Below are positions 1 to 8,339 of a stretch of 18,654 nt of DNA, in pieces; the stretch's first letter is position 1; every line of letters starts with the position of its first letter. Origin of the DNA: CAYTLQ01 sp964438715 (GTDB taxonomy: Bacteria; Bacteroidota; Ignavibacteria; Ignavibacteriales; Ignavibacteriaceae). The position numbers and the translations under genes are program-made. The notes beneath the pieces were generated by a model. The model saw only the letters and a list, made by a program, of their open reading frames with translations. It was not told the DNA's origin and made no database searches. The stretch is from assembly GCA_964438715.1 (NCBI GenBank), contig CAYTLQ010000270.1, positions 1-18,654 of the forward strand, written 5' to 3'.

Positions 1-41
1 TCTTCTACAGTGAATTCTGATGGTTTCTTGTTATCTTGCAT
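1..41 (-). CDS. 5' end of an unidentified leftward gene (partial)
   Basis: Only the first 13 codons are in the window, reading MQDNKKPSEFTVE, and the gene runs off the left edge. The start is supported by a good Shine-Dalgarno site, AAGGAG at 56-51 on the minus strand, nine bases before the ATG at 41-39. The visible N-terminus is short, charged and has no signal peptide, so a cytoplasmic protein is likely. The gene diverges from the copper chaperone/ATPase pair and shares a 226-base intergenic region with it. It could be a regulator of that pair, but nothing visible shows this and the product cannot be named. Confidence 0.6.
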   Translation of the reverse strand, partial: MQDNKKPSEFTVE

Positions 42-267
42 TTATAAAGGCTCCTTTTTGATTTGTTTTTGTTTATCATTATAAAATTAATCATTTCGGG
101 GCCTTTTTCTATTAAATTTCAACTAAGATTGAATATACTCCCTTCAAATAATTGATTTTAGTTAGAATATCTTTTTCCCTATTGTACACTGACTAAATTT
201 ATATCCAAAATTATTCGGAAGCATTTATTATTTTTATTTTTTCATTGAAATATACTTGGAGAAAATA
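42..267. promoter_or_regulatory. Divergent intergenic region upstream of the copper genes
   Basis: This AT-rich spacer must carry the promoter of the copZ-copA-like pair on the + strand and that of the leftward edge gene. I looked for copper operators of the CueR, CsoR or CopY type and found no convincing inverted repeat. I saw no clear -33/-7 or -35/-10 pair either. A Shine-Dalgarno site GGAG (258-261) precedes the ATG at 268. Confidence 0.35.
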
Positions 268-489
268 ATGACGAAACAAATTCTCGAAATTTCAGGAATG
301 ACTTGTAATCACTGTGTAATGGCATTAAAAAAGGAACTCACTGACTCCTCCATTGTAGTAGTTGATGCAACTATTGGTTCAGCGACAATTGAATTTGATG
401 AAAAAAAATTTAATGCAGAAAAAATTTCCTCAATTGTTGCTGAAGCCGGCTTCCAACTAATTACTATGAAAGAGGTCAATTCAAATTGA
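268..489 (+). CDS. copZ: CopZ-like heavy-metal-associated (HMA) copper chaperone
   Basis: This is a small cytosolic metallochaperone that would bind Cu(I) and hand it to the ATPase encoded next. The 73-residue product is a single HMA domain (ferredoxin-like fold) with the metal-binding loop GMTCNHC near the N-terminus, giving the usual CxxC pair. I start it at the ATG at 268, not the in-frame TTG at 256, because GGAG at 258-261 is well placed for 268 and would lie inside the coding sequence of the longer form. Its stop overlaps the TTG start of the P-type ATPase by four bases (TTGA), so the two are probably translationally coupled. The product could serve another soft metal, but the ATPase signature favours copper. 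The symbol follows family and context. Confidence 0.85.
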   Translation: MTKQILEISGMTCNHCVMALKKELTDSSIVVVDATIGSATIEFDEKKFNAEKISSIVAEAGFQLITMKEVNSN

Positions 490-2690
490 AAGTCACTCTT
501 CCCGTGGAGGGTATGACTTGTGCAAGCTGTGTTACACGAGTTGAGAAAATCCTCCGAAAAATTGATGGCATTTCAGAAGTCTCGGTAAACCTTGCTTCAG
601 AAAATGCTCATTTCACTTTTGACGAAACCAGAGTTACACCTGAATCTGTTCAAAAGGCGGTTGAAGCTTATGGATACAAGATCGATGTAACCGGGATGAT
701 GGGCAAAAAACAGCAGGCGATGATTGGTAAGGCCAATCCATTTACTGAGAAGGAAAAGGAACTAAAACGGGATTTTATTATTTCGCTCTATTTTTCATTC
801 CCTGTATTTTTATTGGGAATGTTAACCATGTCTGAAGAAACCTCATCATTCCTACCCGGTGATATATCAATCTGGAATCGCATAATGCTTTTACTGACCA
901 CACCTGTTATGTTTATCCCCGGCGCCAGGTTCTTCAAAATTTTTTGGAAAAATCTCAAAGTATTTTCTGCCGATATGAATTCATTAGTTGCCATCGGCAC
1001 AGGTTCAGCATATATTTGGAGTACTGCTATCACTCTGTTCCCTGAAATATTTTCACATATCCATAAAAGTCATACATATTTCGATACCTCAGCAGTAATA
1101 ATCTCACTAATTCTTCTCGGTAAGTGGCTTGAGATAAGGTCAAAGAAAAAAACAACGACGGAAATAGATAAATTAATAGCTCTTTCTCCTCAGGAGGCTC
1201 GGATTATCCGTGATGGTGTTGCATTGGTTGTTACTACCGAACAGCTTCAGGTGGGCGATATAGTTGAAATTCGGCCCGGTGAACGAATTCCGGCGGATGG
1301 AGTAATAATTAAAGGAAAAAGTTTTATCGACGAATCTATGCTTACAGGTGAATCTAACCCTGTTGCAAAAATCGTGGGAAACAATGTTTACAGTGGAACA
1401 CTTAATAAAAATGGATACCTCGAATTTCGTGTCACTCATACCGGTGAAGCAACTATGCTCGGAAAAATTATTAAATATGTCGAGCATGCACAGGGATCAA
1501 AGGCGCCGATTCAGAATCTTGCAGATAAAGTTGCTACTATTTTTGTTCCTGTTATAATCGTTATCGCTATACTTACATTTTTTGGATGGCTTATCTTCCC
1601 TGCTGATCCAAGCATGGAAAAAGCACTTATTAATTTCATCTCTGTTCTCATTATTGCCTGTCCTTGTGCCCTTGGACTTGCAACACCGACAGCAATCATT
1701 ACGGCAACAGGTTCAGCCGCCCGGCGTGGGATTCTGATAAAAAATGGAGAAGCTCTTGAGAAAGCTCATAACATCAATAAACTACTCCTCGATAAGACAG
1801 GAACGCTCACCGAGGGGAAAATGAGAGTTCACTCGGAACAATGGTTTATAAAGGACAATGACAGAGTGATTACCTTGCTCGTTTCACTTGAAAGGAAATC
1901 AGAGCACCCCACAGCAGAAGCTTTATTGAATTTTTATTTTGATAAGAGTAAATACTATCCCGAGCCTGATGAATTTCATTATCTCGAAGGGAAAGGTATT
2001 AGCGGCAGATTTGGGCTTGAAGCAATAGCCGCAGGTAATAAAAATTTTATCGAAGAGGTAATACAATCTAAAATCCAACTTGAAAATAGTATTGAGGGAG
2101 GTACCGCTATTTTTGTCGCATACAACGGACAATTGACCGGTATTATTTTACTTAGTGATAGTATTAAGACCACGGCTCAACAGCTAATTCAACGGCTTAC
2201 CTCATTAAAAGTTGAGCCTATTATGTTAACTGGCGATAATGAAATTACTGCATCAACAGTAGCAAAACAATTGGGTATTAAACGCTTTCATTTTGGCATC
2301 CTACCCGACCAGAAAGCCGCTCTTGTAGAAAAGATTAAGTCTGAAGGAGGCACAATAGGTATGGCCGGTGATGGTATAAATGATGCACCTGCACTCGCCG
2401 CTTCAGATGTTTCATTCGCTATGGGATCCGGAACAGATATTGCTATAGAAACTGCCGACATAGTTTTACTTCATGGTGAAATTGGACGAGTTGTTGATGC
2501 TATTTCGCTTTCTAAACAGACTATTCGCATAATTAAACAAAACCTGTTCTGGGCATTTTTTTATAACTGCATTGGAGTTCCTCTTGCGGCTTTTGGAATT
2601 ATGAATCCTATGTTTGCCGCATTAGCTATGTCTTTAAGCTCTGTTTCTGTAATTTCAAATGCACTAAGGCTAAGACGATTTCGTCTCTAA
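486..2690 (+). CDS. copA: Cu(I)-exporting P1B-type ATPase (CopA)
   Basis: This is an inner-membrane ATPase that pumps Cu(I) out of the cytoplasm, for detoxification or to supply cuproproteins. The 734-residue length is typical. In order it has an N-terminal HMA domain (GMTCASC, C12/C15), membrane helices, an actuator segment with TGES, the membrane CPC site (C392-P393-C394), the phosphorylation motif DKTGTLT (D436), the nucleotide-domain SEHP motif, TGDN (T582-N585) and GDGINDAP (from G628). The last helices carry YN (Y693-N694) and MSLSS (M715, S719). CPC, YN and MxxSS together are the signature of the Cu(I) subgroup PIB-1. The TTG start at 486 follows AGAGG (471-475) by ten bases; the next ATG falls inside the HMA metal loop and is unlikely. 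No copper regulator is visible nearby. Confidence 0.95.
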   Translation: MKVTLPVEGMTCASCVTRVEKILRKIDGISEVSVNLASENAHFTFDETRVTPESVQKAVEAYGYKIDVTGMMGKKQQAMIGKANPFTEKEKELKRDFIISLYFSFPVFLLGMLTMSEETSSFLPGDISIWNRIMLLLTTPVMFIPGARFFKIFWKNLKVFSADMNSLVAIGTGSAYIWSTAITLFPEIFSHIHKSHTYFDTSAVIISLILLGKWLEIRSKKKTTTEIDKLIALSPQEARIIRDGVALVVTTEQLQVGDIVEIRPGERIPADGVIIKGKSFIDESMLTGESNPVAKIVGNNVYSGTLNKNGYLEFRVTHTGEATMLGKIIKYVEHAQGSKAPIQNLADKVATIFVPVIIVIAILTFFGWLIFPADPSMEKALINFISVLIIACPCALGLATPTAIITATGSAARRGILIKNGEALEKAHNINKLLLDKTGTLTEGKMRVHSEQWFIKDNDRVITLLVSLERKSEHPTAEALLNFYFDKSKYYPEPDEFHYLEGKGISGRFGLEAIAAGNKNFIEEVIQSKIQLENSIEGGTAIFVAYNGQLTGIILLSDSIKTTAQQLIQRLTSLKVEPIMLTGDNEITASTVAKQLGIKRFHFGILPDQKAALVEKIKSEGGTIGMAGDGINDAPALAASDVSFAMGSGTDIAIETADIVLLHGEIGRVVDAISLSKQTIRIIKQNLFWAFFYNCIGVPLAAFGIMNPMFAALAMSLSSVSVISNALRLRRFRL

Positions 2691-2713
2691 TGAGTTCAAA
2701 TCAAAGAAGCTAT

Positions 2714-2738
2714 AAGAAATTTAATTTCTTCTTTTTTT
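2714..2738 (+). terminator. Possible weak terminator after copA
   Basis: AAGAAAT (2714-2720) and ATTTCTT (2724-2730) can pair around a TTA loop, and CTTTTTTT follows directly. The place, 24 bases after the copA stop, is right. The stem is almost all A-T, and the same bases encode the Lys/Arg-rich tail of the convergent gene, which alone could explain the pattern. Confidence 0.3.
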
Positions 2739-3386
2739 AAAGAGAAAGAAAATTACAATAGAAAGAACTAACCCCGAGAGAATATATATCCACAACGGAG
2801 TTTCTTTGAGTTTAAAGGGACGGTAAGTAACCGAGATTGTTTTTCCTTTTCCCAATTCCGAAAGATTGTATTTCCAAATAAGGTTTTTCTTTTCGACAAT
2901 GGGGGCATTATGCGTAATAATTTCACCCGGAAAATTATAAATATAAGTAACACTGAACTCCGAACCGTCCAGACCAAAACCTGTGGCAATAGGAGCAATA
3001 AACTGGGAAAAAATCTTTTGTCCAGCGGCACCGTCTTTTAAACTAAATTGTGCATCGGAAAAAGGTTTGGTAAGTCGTAATGAATCGATATGAACGAATG
3101 TGAGTTCTATTTTTGCATGATAGGTTGAGTCAAGAGTATCAGCATATACTTCCACATCTTCTAATGCTGAATAGGGAGAAGTAAACTGTGCATTGATGGA
3201 ATCCTTGTTAAAAATTCCAAGCTGATCAATCATCTCTAATTGACCAGATTGAGGAATTTTCATCCAATAATGAATTTTCATAGTACCGGAACCATCTGTG
3301 TTAAGGCTTACTTCCTGAGTATAATTAAGACATCCGGAAAGTATGACGATAATAAACAGCAATAAAAAGCGAATAATTTTTTTCAT
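2721..3386 (-). CDS. Predicted lipoprotein with a C-terminal membrane helix, function unknown
   Basis: I do not recognise a named family. The 221-residue product starts with a lipoprotein signal (MKKIIRFLLLFIIVILSGC), so cysteine 19 would be lipidated after cleavage. The mature part opens with QEVSLNTDGSGTMKIHYWM, a beta-rich stretch reminiscent of LppM/DUF3153-type lipoproteins, although this resemblance is weak. A second hydrophobic helix, LWIYILSGLVLSIVIFFLF, sits near the C-terminus and is followed by KKRRN. By the positive-inside rule this would put the tail in the cytoplasm, so the protein would be held in the inner membrane at both ends with the domain in the periplasm. There is no clear Shine-Dalgarno site before the ATG. 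It converges on copA and diverges from the FmdB-like gene, so it is probably a single-gene unit. Confidence 0.75.
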   Translation of the reverse strand: MKKIIRFLLLFIIVILSGCLNYTQEVSLNTDGSGTMKIHYWMKIPQSGQLEMIDQLGIFNKDSINAQFTSPYSALEDVEVYADTLDSTYHAKIELTFVHIDSLRLTKPFSDAQFSLKDGAAGQKIFSQFIAPIATGFGLDGSEFSVTYIYNFPGEIITHNAPIVEKKNLIWKYNLSELGKGKTISVTYRPFKLKETPLWIYILSGLVLSIVIFFLFKKRRN

Positions 3387-3482
3387 GGACTTATAGATAA
3401 TTCTCTAATTCAATATGAGCAAAATAATAGAAAATTTTTATCTTTTTTCATTATTTTTAACGGCTAAAATAAAGGATTTTAT

Positions 3483-3770
3483 ATGCCAACTTACGATTAT
3501 TTATGTGAAGACTGCGGATATTCGTTTGAATATTTTCAAACTATTAAAGAAAACCCATTAACAGAATGCCCTGAATGCAAAGGAAAAGTCAAACGAAAAA
3601 TTGGACCCGGTTTAGGACCAATCTTTAAAGGCACCGGCTTTTATCAAACGGATTATAAGGGGAACACATCAAAATCTTCTGATACAAATCAGAAAAGCTC
3701 AACCAAAGAATCTACAAAAATAGATTCCGGTACTTCTTCATCAACCGAATCTTCAAAAAAAACTGATTAA
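3483..3770 (+). CDS. FmdB-family zinc ribbon protein
   Basis: This 95-residue protein begins MPTYDYLCEDCGYSFEYFQ and has a second pair, CPECKGK, so four cysteines form a CxxC...CxxC zinc ribbon in the first 40 residues. The following GLGPIFKGTGFYQTDYK is the standard end of the FmdB/CxxC_CXXC_SSSS family. The remainder is a low-complexity Ser/Thr/Lys tail, also usual for the family. FmdB was named as a putative regulator in formamidase/amidase clusters, but the role of these proteins is not established, and none is assigned here. AAGGA before the ATG supports the start. The methyltransferase gene follows after a five-base gap, so the two are probably cotranscribed. Confidence 0.9.
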   Translation: MPTYDYLCEDCGYSFEYFQTIKENPLTECPECKGKVKRKIGPGLGPIFKGTGFYQTDYKGNTSKSSDTNQKSSTKESTKIDSGTSSSTESSKKTD

Positions 3771-3775
3771 ATCGA

Positions 3776-4573
3776 ATGGTAGTTTCTGACTTCTATAGGC
3801 TTGCACGAGCATACGATATTGCTTTTTCGGATAGAAATTTTGTTGAGGAATGTAACTTTTTAGAGTGGTGCCTCAATACTTATGGTAATTTAAATGAATC
3901 TGAAATTCAACAGAAAAGTTATCTGGAGATTGCATGTGGTCCGGCGAACCATGCCCGAATTTTTGCAAAATGGGGTTGGCAAACCGCTGGTTTAGATCTC
4001 TCCCCTTCTATGATTGAATATGCAAAAGAAAAAGATTCCGAAGCCGGTGTAAGTACTAAGTATTACTGTGAAAATATGATTAGATTCTCTTGTGAAGAGA
4101 AATTCGCATTAGCATCCAATCCCCTTGAAAGTATTTCACATATTCTCACAAACGATGATATGGTTAATCATTTGCGTTGCGTTTCGGAATCTCTGGTAAA
4201 AGGCGGCGTTTATGTAATTGAAGGAACCCATCCCCGGTATTTTTTCCCTGATGATGAACCAAACAGATGGACTTCGTATGATAACGATATCGAAATTGAA
4301 TTACTCTTCGGTAGTCCGGACGATGAATATAATCATGTCAGTCAGGTATGGAATGTTACAACCGGTATCACCTTAAAGAAGAATGGTAGGATCTTAGAAT
4401 CTACCAGAAATATTAGTCACCATAGGTGGTTTCTTCATCAGGAATTTGATTTGCTTATCAGGCTCGCAGATTGTTTTTCCTCCGTTCATTACTTCGGAAA
4501 TGCAAACATTCCCCCTCATCCATTAGATGATTCGGAGAATTCTGATTCTATGATAATAGTTTTGGTTAAATAG
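3776..4573 (+). CDS. Class I SAM-dependent methyltransferase, substrate unknown
   Basis: The 265-residue product has the Rossmann-fold methyltransferase core. Motif I, YLEIACGPANHARIFA (about residues 49-64), is the SAM-binding loop. GLDLSPSMIEYA (about 72-83) supplies the acidic residue, D74, expected to hold the ribose hydroxyls. The second half is rich in Trp, His and acidic residues and should shape the acceptor site, but its substrate cannot be read from sequence. There is no signal peptide, so it is cytoplasmic. Its ATG lies five bases after the FmdB-like stop, with no good Shine-Dalgarno site, which suggests translation is coupled to the upstream gene. It is not one of the rRNA, tRNA or DNA methyltransferases with diagnostic motifs that I know. 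Confidence 0.85.
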   Translation: MVVSDFYRLARAYDIAFSDRNFVEECNFLEWCLNTYGNLNESEIQQKSYLEIACGPANHARIFAKWGWQTAGLDLSPSMIEYAKEKDSEAGVSTKYYCENMIRFSCEEKFALASNPLESISHILTNDDMVNHLRCVSESLVKGGVYVIEGTHPRYFFPDDEPNRWTSYDNDIEIELLFGSPDDEYNHVSQVWNVTTGITLKKNGRILESTRNISHHRWFLHQEFDLLIRLADCFSSVHYFGNANIPPHPLDDSENSDSMIIVLVK

Positions 4574-4582
4574 TACTGTGTG

Positions 4583-4606
4583 GAAATTTTCTTACTCCAA
4601 AATTTC
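4583..4606. terminator. Possible bidirectional terminator between convergent genes
   Basis: GAAATTTT (4583-4590) and AAAATTTC (4599-4606) form an eight-pair stem with an eight-base loop. It lies exactly in the short gap between the rightward methyltransferase and the leftward secreted-protein gene. The stem is A-T rich and the U tracts are poor, so the call rests mainly on position and perfect pairing. Confidence 0.4.
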
Positions 4607-4609
4607 TAT

Positions 4610-6310
4610 CTATTTCAGAAAAACCATTTTTCCCGTGCTGATGTGTCCATCAAACTCCAATAGATATTTATAAATTCCTCCAGATAAATTGCCGGCGTTA
4701 AAATCAATAATGTATGTACCGGCATCATGTACTCTATTTACCGGCTCAGAAATCAATTGACCTAATACATTAAAAACTCTCACTCTCACATCAGACCTGT
4801 AAGGTACTGTATATTCAATTTTCGTGACAGAATTAAATGGATTTGGGTAATTCCGTATAGTCGCAAAATTATCAGGAATTAATTCCTGTCTCTCAATCTG
4901 CGATATCAATGCTGAATTATAAAAATTCCTATAAATAATGGCATTAGATTTTAGTTGGTCTATTGATAACAAATTACTGTTCCCGCGTGCTGCAAAAATT
5001 GCGATAACTATTTCCTGTGTATCTCCCGGAGCAAAATTAAAGGGTCCACTTGAGATTAATGTCCCTCTATCTCCGGGATTATAATACCCTGAAGGCCATC
5101 CGATCTGTCCTTCGAACCAACCAGATCCGGTTGATGGATTTCCATTCAGAGGATATTTTGTCGGTTGATTTGAGTGAGGATTAATGTAATTTAATCCTTG
5201 TCCGGTTAATCCCTGCATATTATTATAAAGACTTAGAGTTCCTGAATACTGCCCTAACGAAGGACAGCTATACAGCGAACTACCGCATATATAAAATGCG
5301 AATGAACCGAATTCTATATTCCGATACCCATTTATCCAGCCATCTCCAAATCTGGCCGTATCACTGGCCTGGCCGGGAACTATAGGAGTTTGGATTATCA
5401 TATGACCAACTGCCGGGGGATTAGTTCCATAACCAAAAGAGCCATCATCAAAATTATCACCATTGTATGTATAAGATACATGCAAGGCAGAATCACATCC
5501 GGAATAATCATCCACCGCATTTCCAACATCAGAGTCTATTATATATCCAAGATACATTTCAGTTATCTGATTACCCCCTTTATTTATTATTCTGTGCCTC
5601 TTAAAAATAACATCTTGCAATTTTGGATTACTGCTGGCATATATGAGTGTCTGTATCTCAAGTCCCATAGGCTGACTGCCGAATAAATTCAATGTCAGAG
5701 TTGAATCCATATCATTAGACACATAAAAAGCAGTTTCATCACAATAAAATTTCGGAGTATCAGTTCCAGGATCAAAAACCCCGTTGTTATTTACATCATT
5801 AAAAGGTGCACCTTGGCTTACAGGCCATGCATTGAAGTCAGCTTCATACCGGTTTCGAAGAGGACCTGGCGGCAATTGCTCCCAATTTTTTTTTATTTTA
5901 TAAATTCGGTATTCTGATTTGCCAGGGTCATCCGGAATTCCTGATGTGAGAATTTTACCAGCCTGTAATCCTGAACGATAATAACTGCCTCCTGCTCTTA
6001 CAACACCATTGATCTTACCAGCGAAAACAAGCCCATCCATGAAAACTGCAGTTAAATTTGGATTTGTTTTATAAGGCCAATAAAAACCTGCACTGCCTGA
6101 ACCGGAATTATTAAATGATCCAATCCCATTATTTGAGAACATCATTTTCACCTGATTCAAATCAATGTAATCGAATACATTATTGGATAAAACTGTGTAT
6201 TCAGCGTATGATATACTAGCTTCTCTGGAAAACGGAAGGCATTTTGTATGTTGAGGCTCCTGTGCAGAAAGCACAAAGGTAAACAGAGTAGCAACAATGA
6301 GCAGTTGCAT
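4610..6310 (-). CDS. Large secreted protein with a T9SS C-terminal sorting domain, function unknown
   Basis: The 566-residue product has an N-terminal signal peptide (MQLLIVATLFTFVLSAQ) and a C-terminal sorting domain of about 80 residues. The domain starts at IRNYPNPFNSVTKIEYTVP and ends with a short GKMVFLK tail, so it should be exported by Sec and then carried over the outer membrane by the type IX system. The N-terminal third (FYWPYKTNPNLTAVFMDGLV, then GKINGVVRAGG) resembles a family of large secreted proteins common in Ignavibacteria-type genomes; this is from memory. A segment DVNNNGVFDPGTDTP looks like an acidic calcium loop. No catalytic motif was recognised. An in-frame TAA lies five codons before the ATG, which fixes the start region. 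It sits downstream of the strong terminator at 6427-6450, so it should have its own promoter. Confidence 0.85.
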   Translation of the reverse strand: MQLLIVATLFTFVLSAQEPQHTKCLPFSREASISYAEYTVLSNNVFDYIDLNQVKMMFSNNGIGSFNNSGSGSAGFYWPYKTNPNLTAVFMDGLVFAGKINGVVRAGGSYYRSGLQAGKILTSGIPDDPGKSEYRIYKIKKNWEQLPPGPLRNRYEADFNAWPVSQGAPFNDVNNNGVFDPGTDTPKFYCDETAFYVSNDMDSTLTLNLFGSQPMGLEIQTLIYASSNPKLQDVIFKRHRIINKGGNQITEMYLGYIIDSDVGNAVDDYSGCDSALHVSYTYNGDNFDDGSFGYGTNPPAVGHMIIQTPIVPGQASDTARFGDGWINGYRNIEFGSFAFYICGSSLYSCPSLGQYSGTLSLYNNMQGLTGQGLNYINPHSNQPTKYPLNGNPSTGSGWFEGQIGWPSGYYNPGDRGTLISSGPFNFAPGDTQEIVIAIFAARGNSNLLSIDQLKSNAIIYRNFYNSALISQIERQELIPDNFATIRNYPNPFNSVTKIEYTVPYRSDVRVRVFNVLGQLISEPVNRVHDAGTYIIDFNAGNLSGGIYKYLLEFDGHISTGKMVFLK

Positions 6311-6426
6311 TTTGAACTCTACTTTTTATTTTTCGTTAAAAGGTAAAGTATTATTATTTAAATATCAAGTCTATTCTATTAGGTTTACAATTATGAAATA
6401 GAGTGAGATATTCATATTTAAAATAA

Positions 6427-6450
6427 AACAGCCGCACAAAGGCGGCTGTT
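6427..6450 (-). terminator. Strong rho-independent terminator ending the long leftward gene run
   Basis: On the minus strand AACAGCCGC (complement of 6442-6450) pairs with GCGGCTGTT (complement of 6427-6435), nine pairs around a six-base loop, followed by TTTATTT. The stem is G-C rich in otherwise AT-rich DNA. It starts 23 bases after the stop of the FG-GAP gene. On the + strand no U tract follows, so it acts leftward. Confidence 0.85.
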
Positions 6451-6473
6451 AATAGTACTATTATTAATCGGAT

Positions 6474-8315
6474 TTATTTGAGCAACGACATTTTAATAGA
6501 TTTGGTAAAGTTACCAAACTGTAATTCAGCAATATACATACCGCTTGCTACCTTAGTGTTACCATTGGAAGTACCATCCCAGGTGATTTCATACACACCT
6601 TTTGCAAAGTCCTGATTATTTATCAGTGTTTTTACAACACTTCCATTAATATCGTAAATTTTCAGACTAATTTTCTTTTCAACCGGTAGTGAGAATCGAA
6701 TCGATGTACTAGGGTTGAAAGGATTAGGATAATTTTGTTCTAAAATAAAATCATCAGGTGAAACAATGTTGAGATCTCTTGCTTCAAGGCCGGTGACCGT
6801 TGCTTCAAATAATCTCACACTAATCTGATTGAGGTTCTTAACTTTCTTGGTGGAATCGGTAATATATTTTGCGCTATCGTTATTCCATGTCTGATAAGTC
6901 CATGTTATGGAATCATAGACACTTTGATACGAAGCAGCTATTTCTTTCGCACCGTCACCATCTGAATCAAATGCTTTACTCATTTTGGCAATGAACGGAC
7001 TTTCGGATTTTACCGTATCAATTCGTCCGGCAGAATCTCGTCTGGTGAAATAACCCCACTCATTAGGAGCTCCTGCAAAAGCTATTGAGTAATTATAGCT
7101 TGCTGAATCGAGAACATTTCCAGTACCTTTATATTCAACAGAAACTACATTATACTTGTTTGAACCACCGAGTAGAATTTCCTGACGACCGTTACCATTA
7201 AAATCACCTGCTCCAATACCCCAGAAGGAGCCTGTCTCGATACCAACTGCTTTCCAAATATCACGAGCGAGTACTTTTCCCTTTTCAGGTTTCATTATGT
7301 AAACGCCGGTATCGGAAGTTCCCCAGTCAAATAGTGCAAGGGAATAATATGAAGTATTGCCGCCGTATAAAATACCGGCAATCTCTTCGTTTCCGTCACC
7401 ATCAACATCTACGGGTTGAATACCCATATAGGAAACATGATCACCCTCAGTTTCCTTCATATACTCACGGTAGAAATTGGCGACACCGGTATCAGGATAA
7501 ACATAAGAATCTACACCGGTATTCTTAATAGCCCATAAACCATAATAGTTCCACATGTGGTTAATGATTTCTTTTTTATTGTCACCGTTTACATCTGCTG
7601 GAACGGAATGCCAGTGGGAGATAGAAAATACCTTGCTATTAACGGTAACAACTGCAGGATCACCTCCCTCTAACTGCCAACTTGCAAAACCGGGGAAAGT
7701 ACCAAACACACCAAGAATGTAAATGTTATGGTCACGATTACTCATGATAAGTTCACTTTTGCCGTCACCATCGAAATCGTAAACCTCGGCTACTTCTCTG
7801 TTCGTTCTGAAGTTTCCAACTGATTGTGCAGCGAAGTAATCCTTAGGAAGTGTAAACGCAGGTGCTGTTCCATAAGAGTTATCTGTACCTTCATATTCGT
7901 AAACCTGCACTTCAAAATCGGTAGATCCGGTTGAGAGAGGGAAAACGATTTCCTTAAATCCATCGCCATCAAGGTCACCTGTTCTTACCCAACGAGGAGT
8001 GGAGCCGGAGCTTGTCCCAACACGACGAGGTGATGACCATACAAGTTCAAGTGTTGAAGGTTGTGTTAATTCAAAAACATGCACGCGACCACCGTTGGTG
8101 TAGTCGGTAGTAATAAGTTCTATCTTTCCGTCGTTATCGAGGTCTGTGGTAGCATGGACAGTACGAATACCTTTATCGGTTGAATAAGGTCTCACAGTAT
8201 CCGGTTGACCTGTTCCGAGTGTATAGAGATTTACTTCTGCTTTTTGATTTAATTGTGCCAGCAGAGGGGCAGAAACAAACATTACAAAAAGAAGAATCGG
8301 TAGAAGTTTCTTCAT
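6474..8315 (-). CDS. Secreted FG-GAP/VCBS beta-propeller protein with a T9SS sorting domain
   Basis: The 613-residue product starts with the signal peptide MKKLLPILLFVMFVSAPLLAQ. I count seven acidic calcium-loop repeats: DLDNDGKIEL, DLDGDGFKEI, DFDGDGKSEL, DVNGDNKKEI, DVDGDGNEEI, DFNGNGRQEI and DSDGDGAKEI. Seven such FG-GAP/VCBS units fit one seven-bladed integrin-like propeller. The last 80 or so residues (LEQNYPNPFNPSTSIRFSLP to KMSLLK) are the type IX sorting domain, so the protein is expected on or beyond the outer membrane. The repeat type usually mediates binding; no enzyme motif was seen. GGAGG lies four bases before the ATG. The TPR gene ends 24 bases upstream and a strong terminator follows, so this is the last gene of the run. 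Confidence 0.88.
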   Translation of the reverse strand: MKKLLPILLFVMFVSAPLLAQLNQKAEVNLYTLGTGQPDTVRPYSTDKGIRTVHATTDLDNDGKIELITTDYTNGGRVHVFELTQPSTLELVWSSPRRVGTSSGSTPRWVRTGDLDGDGFKEIVFPLSTGSTDFEVQVYEYEGTDNSYGTAPAFTLPKDYFAAQSVGNFRTNREVAEVYDFDGDGKSELIMSNRDHNIYILGVFGTFPGFASWQLEGGDPAVVTVNSKVFSISHWHSVPADVNGDNKKEIINHMWNYYGLWAIKNTGVDSYVYPDTGVANFYREYMKETEGDHVSYMGIQPVDVDGDGNEEIAGILYGGNTSYYSLALFDWGTSDTGVYIMKPEKGKVLARDIWKAVGIETGSFWGIGAGDFNGNGRQEILLGGSNKYNVVSVEYKGTGNVLDSASYNYSIAFAGAPNEWGYFTRRDSAGRIDTVKSESPFIAKMSKAFDSDGDGAKEIAASYQSVYDSITWTYQTWNNDSAKYITDSTKKVKNLNQISVRLFEATVTGLEARDLNIVSPDDFILEQNYPNPFNPSTSIRFSLPVEKKISLKIYDINGSVVKTLINNQDFAKGVYEITWDGTSNGNTKVASGMYIAELQFGNFTKSIKMSLLK

Positions 8316-8339
8316 AGTACCTCCAGGTATTTTTTGATA

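Noticed and set aside
181..210. TTGTACACTGAC as a copper operator
   Set aside because: It lacks the inverted second half (TGTA) of a CopY-type box and any dyad of CueR or CsoR type.
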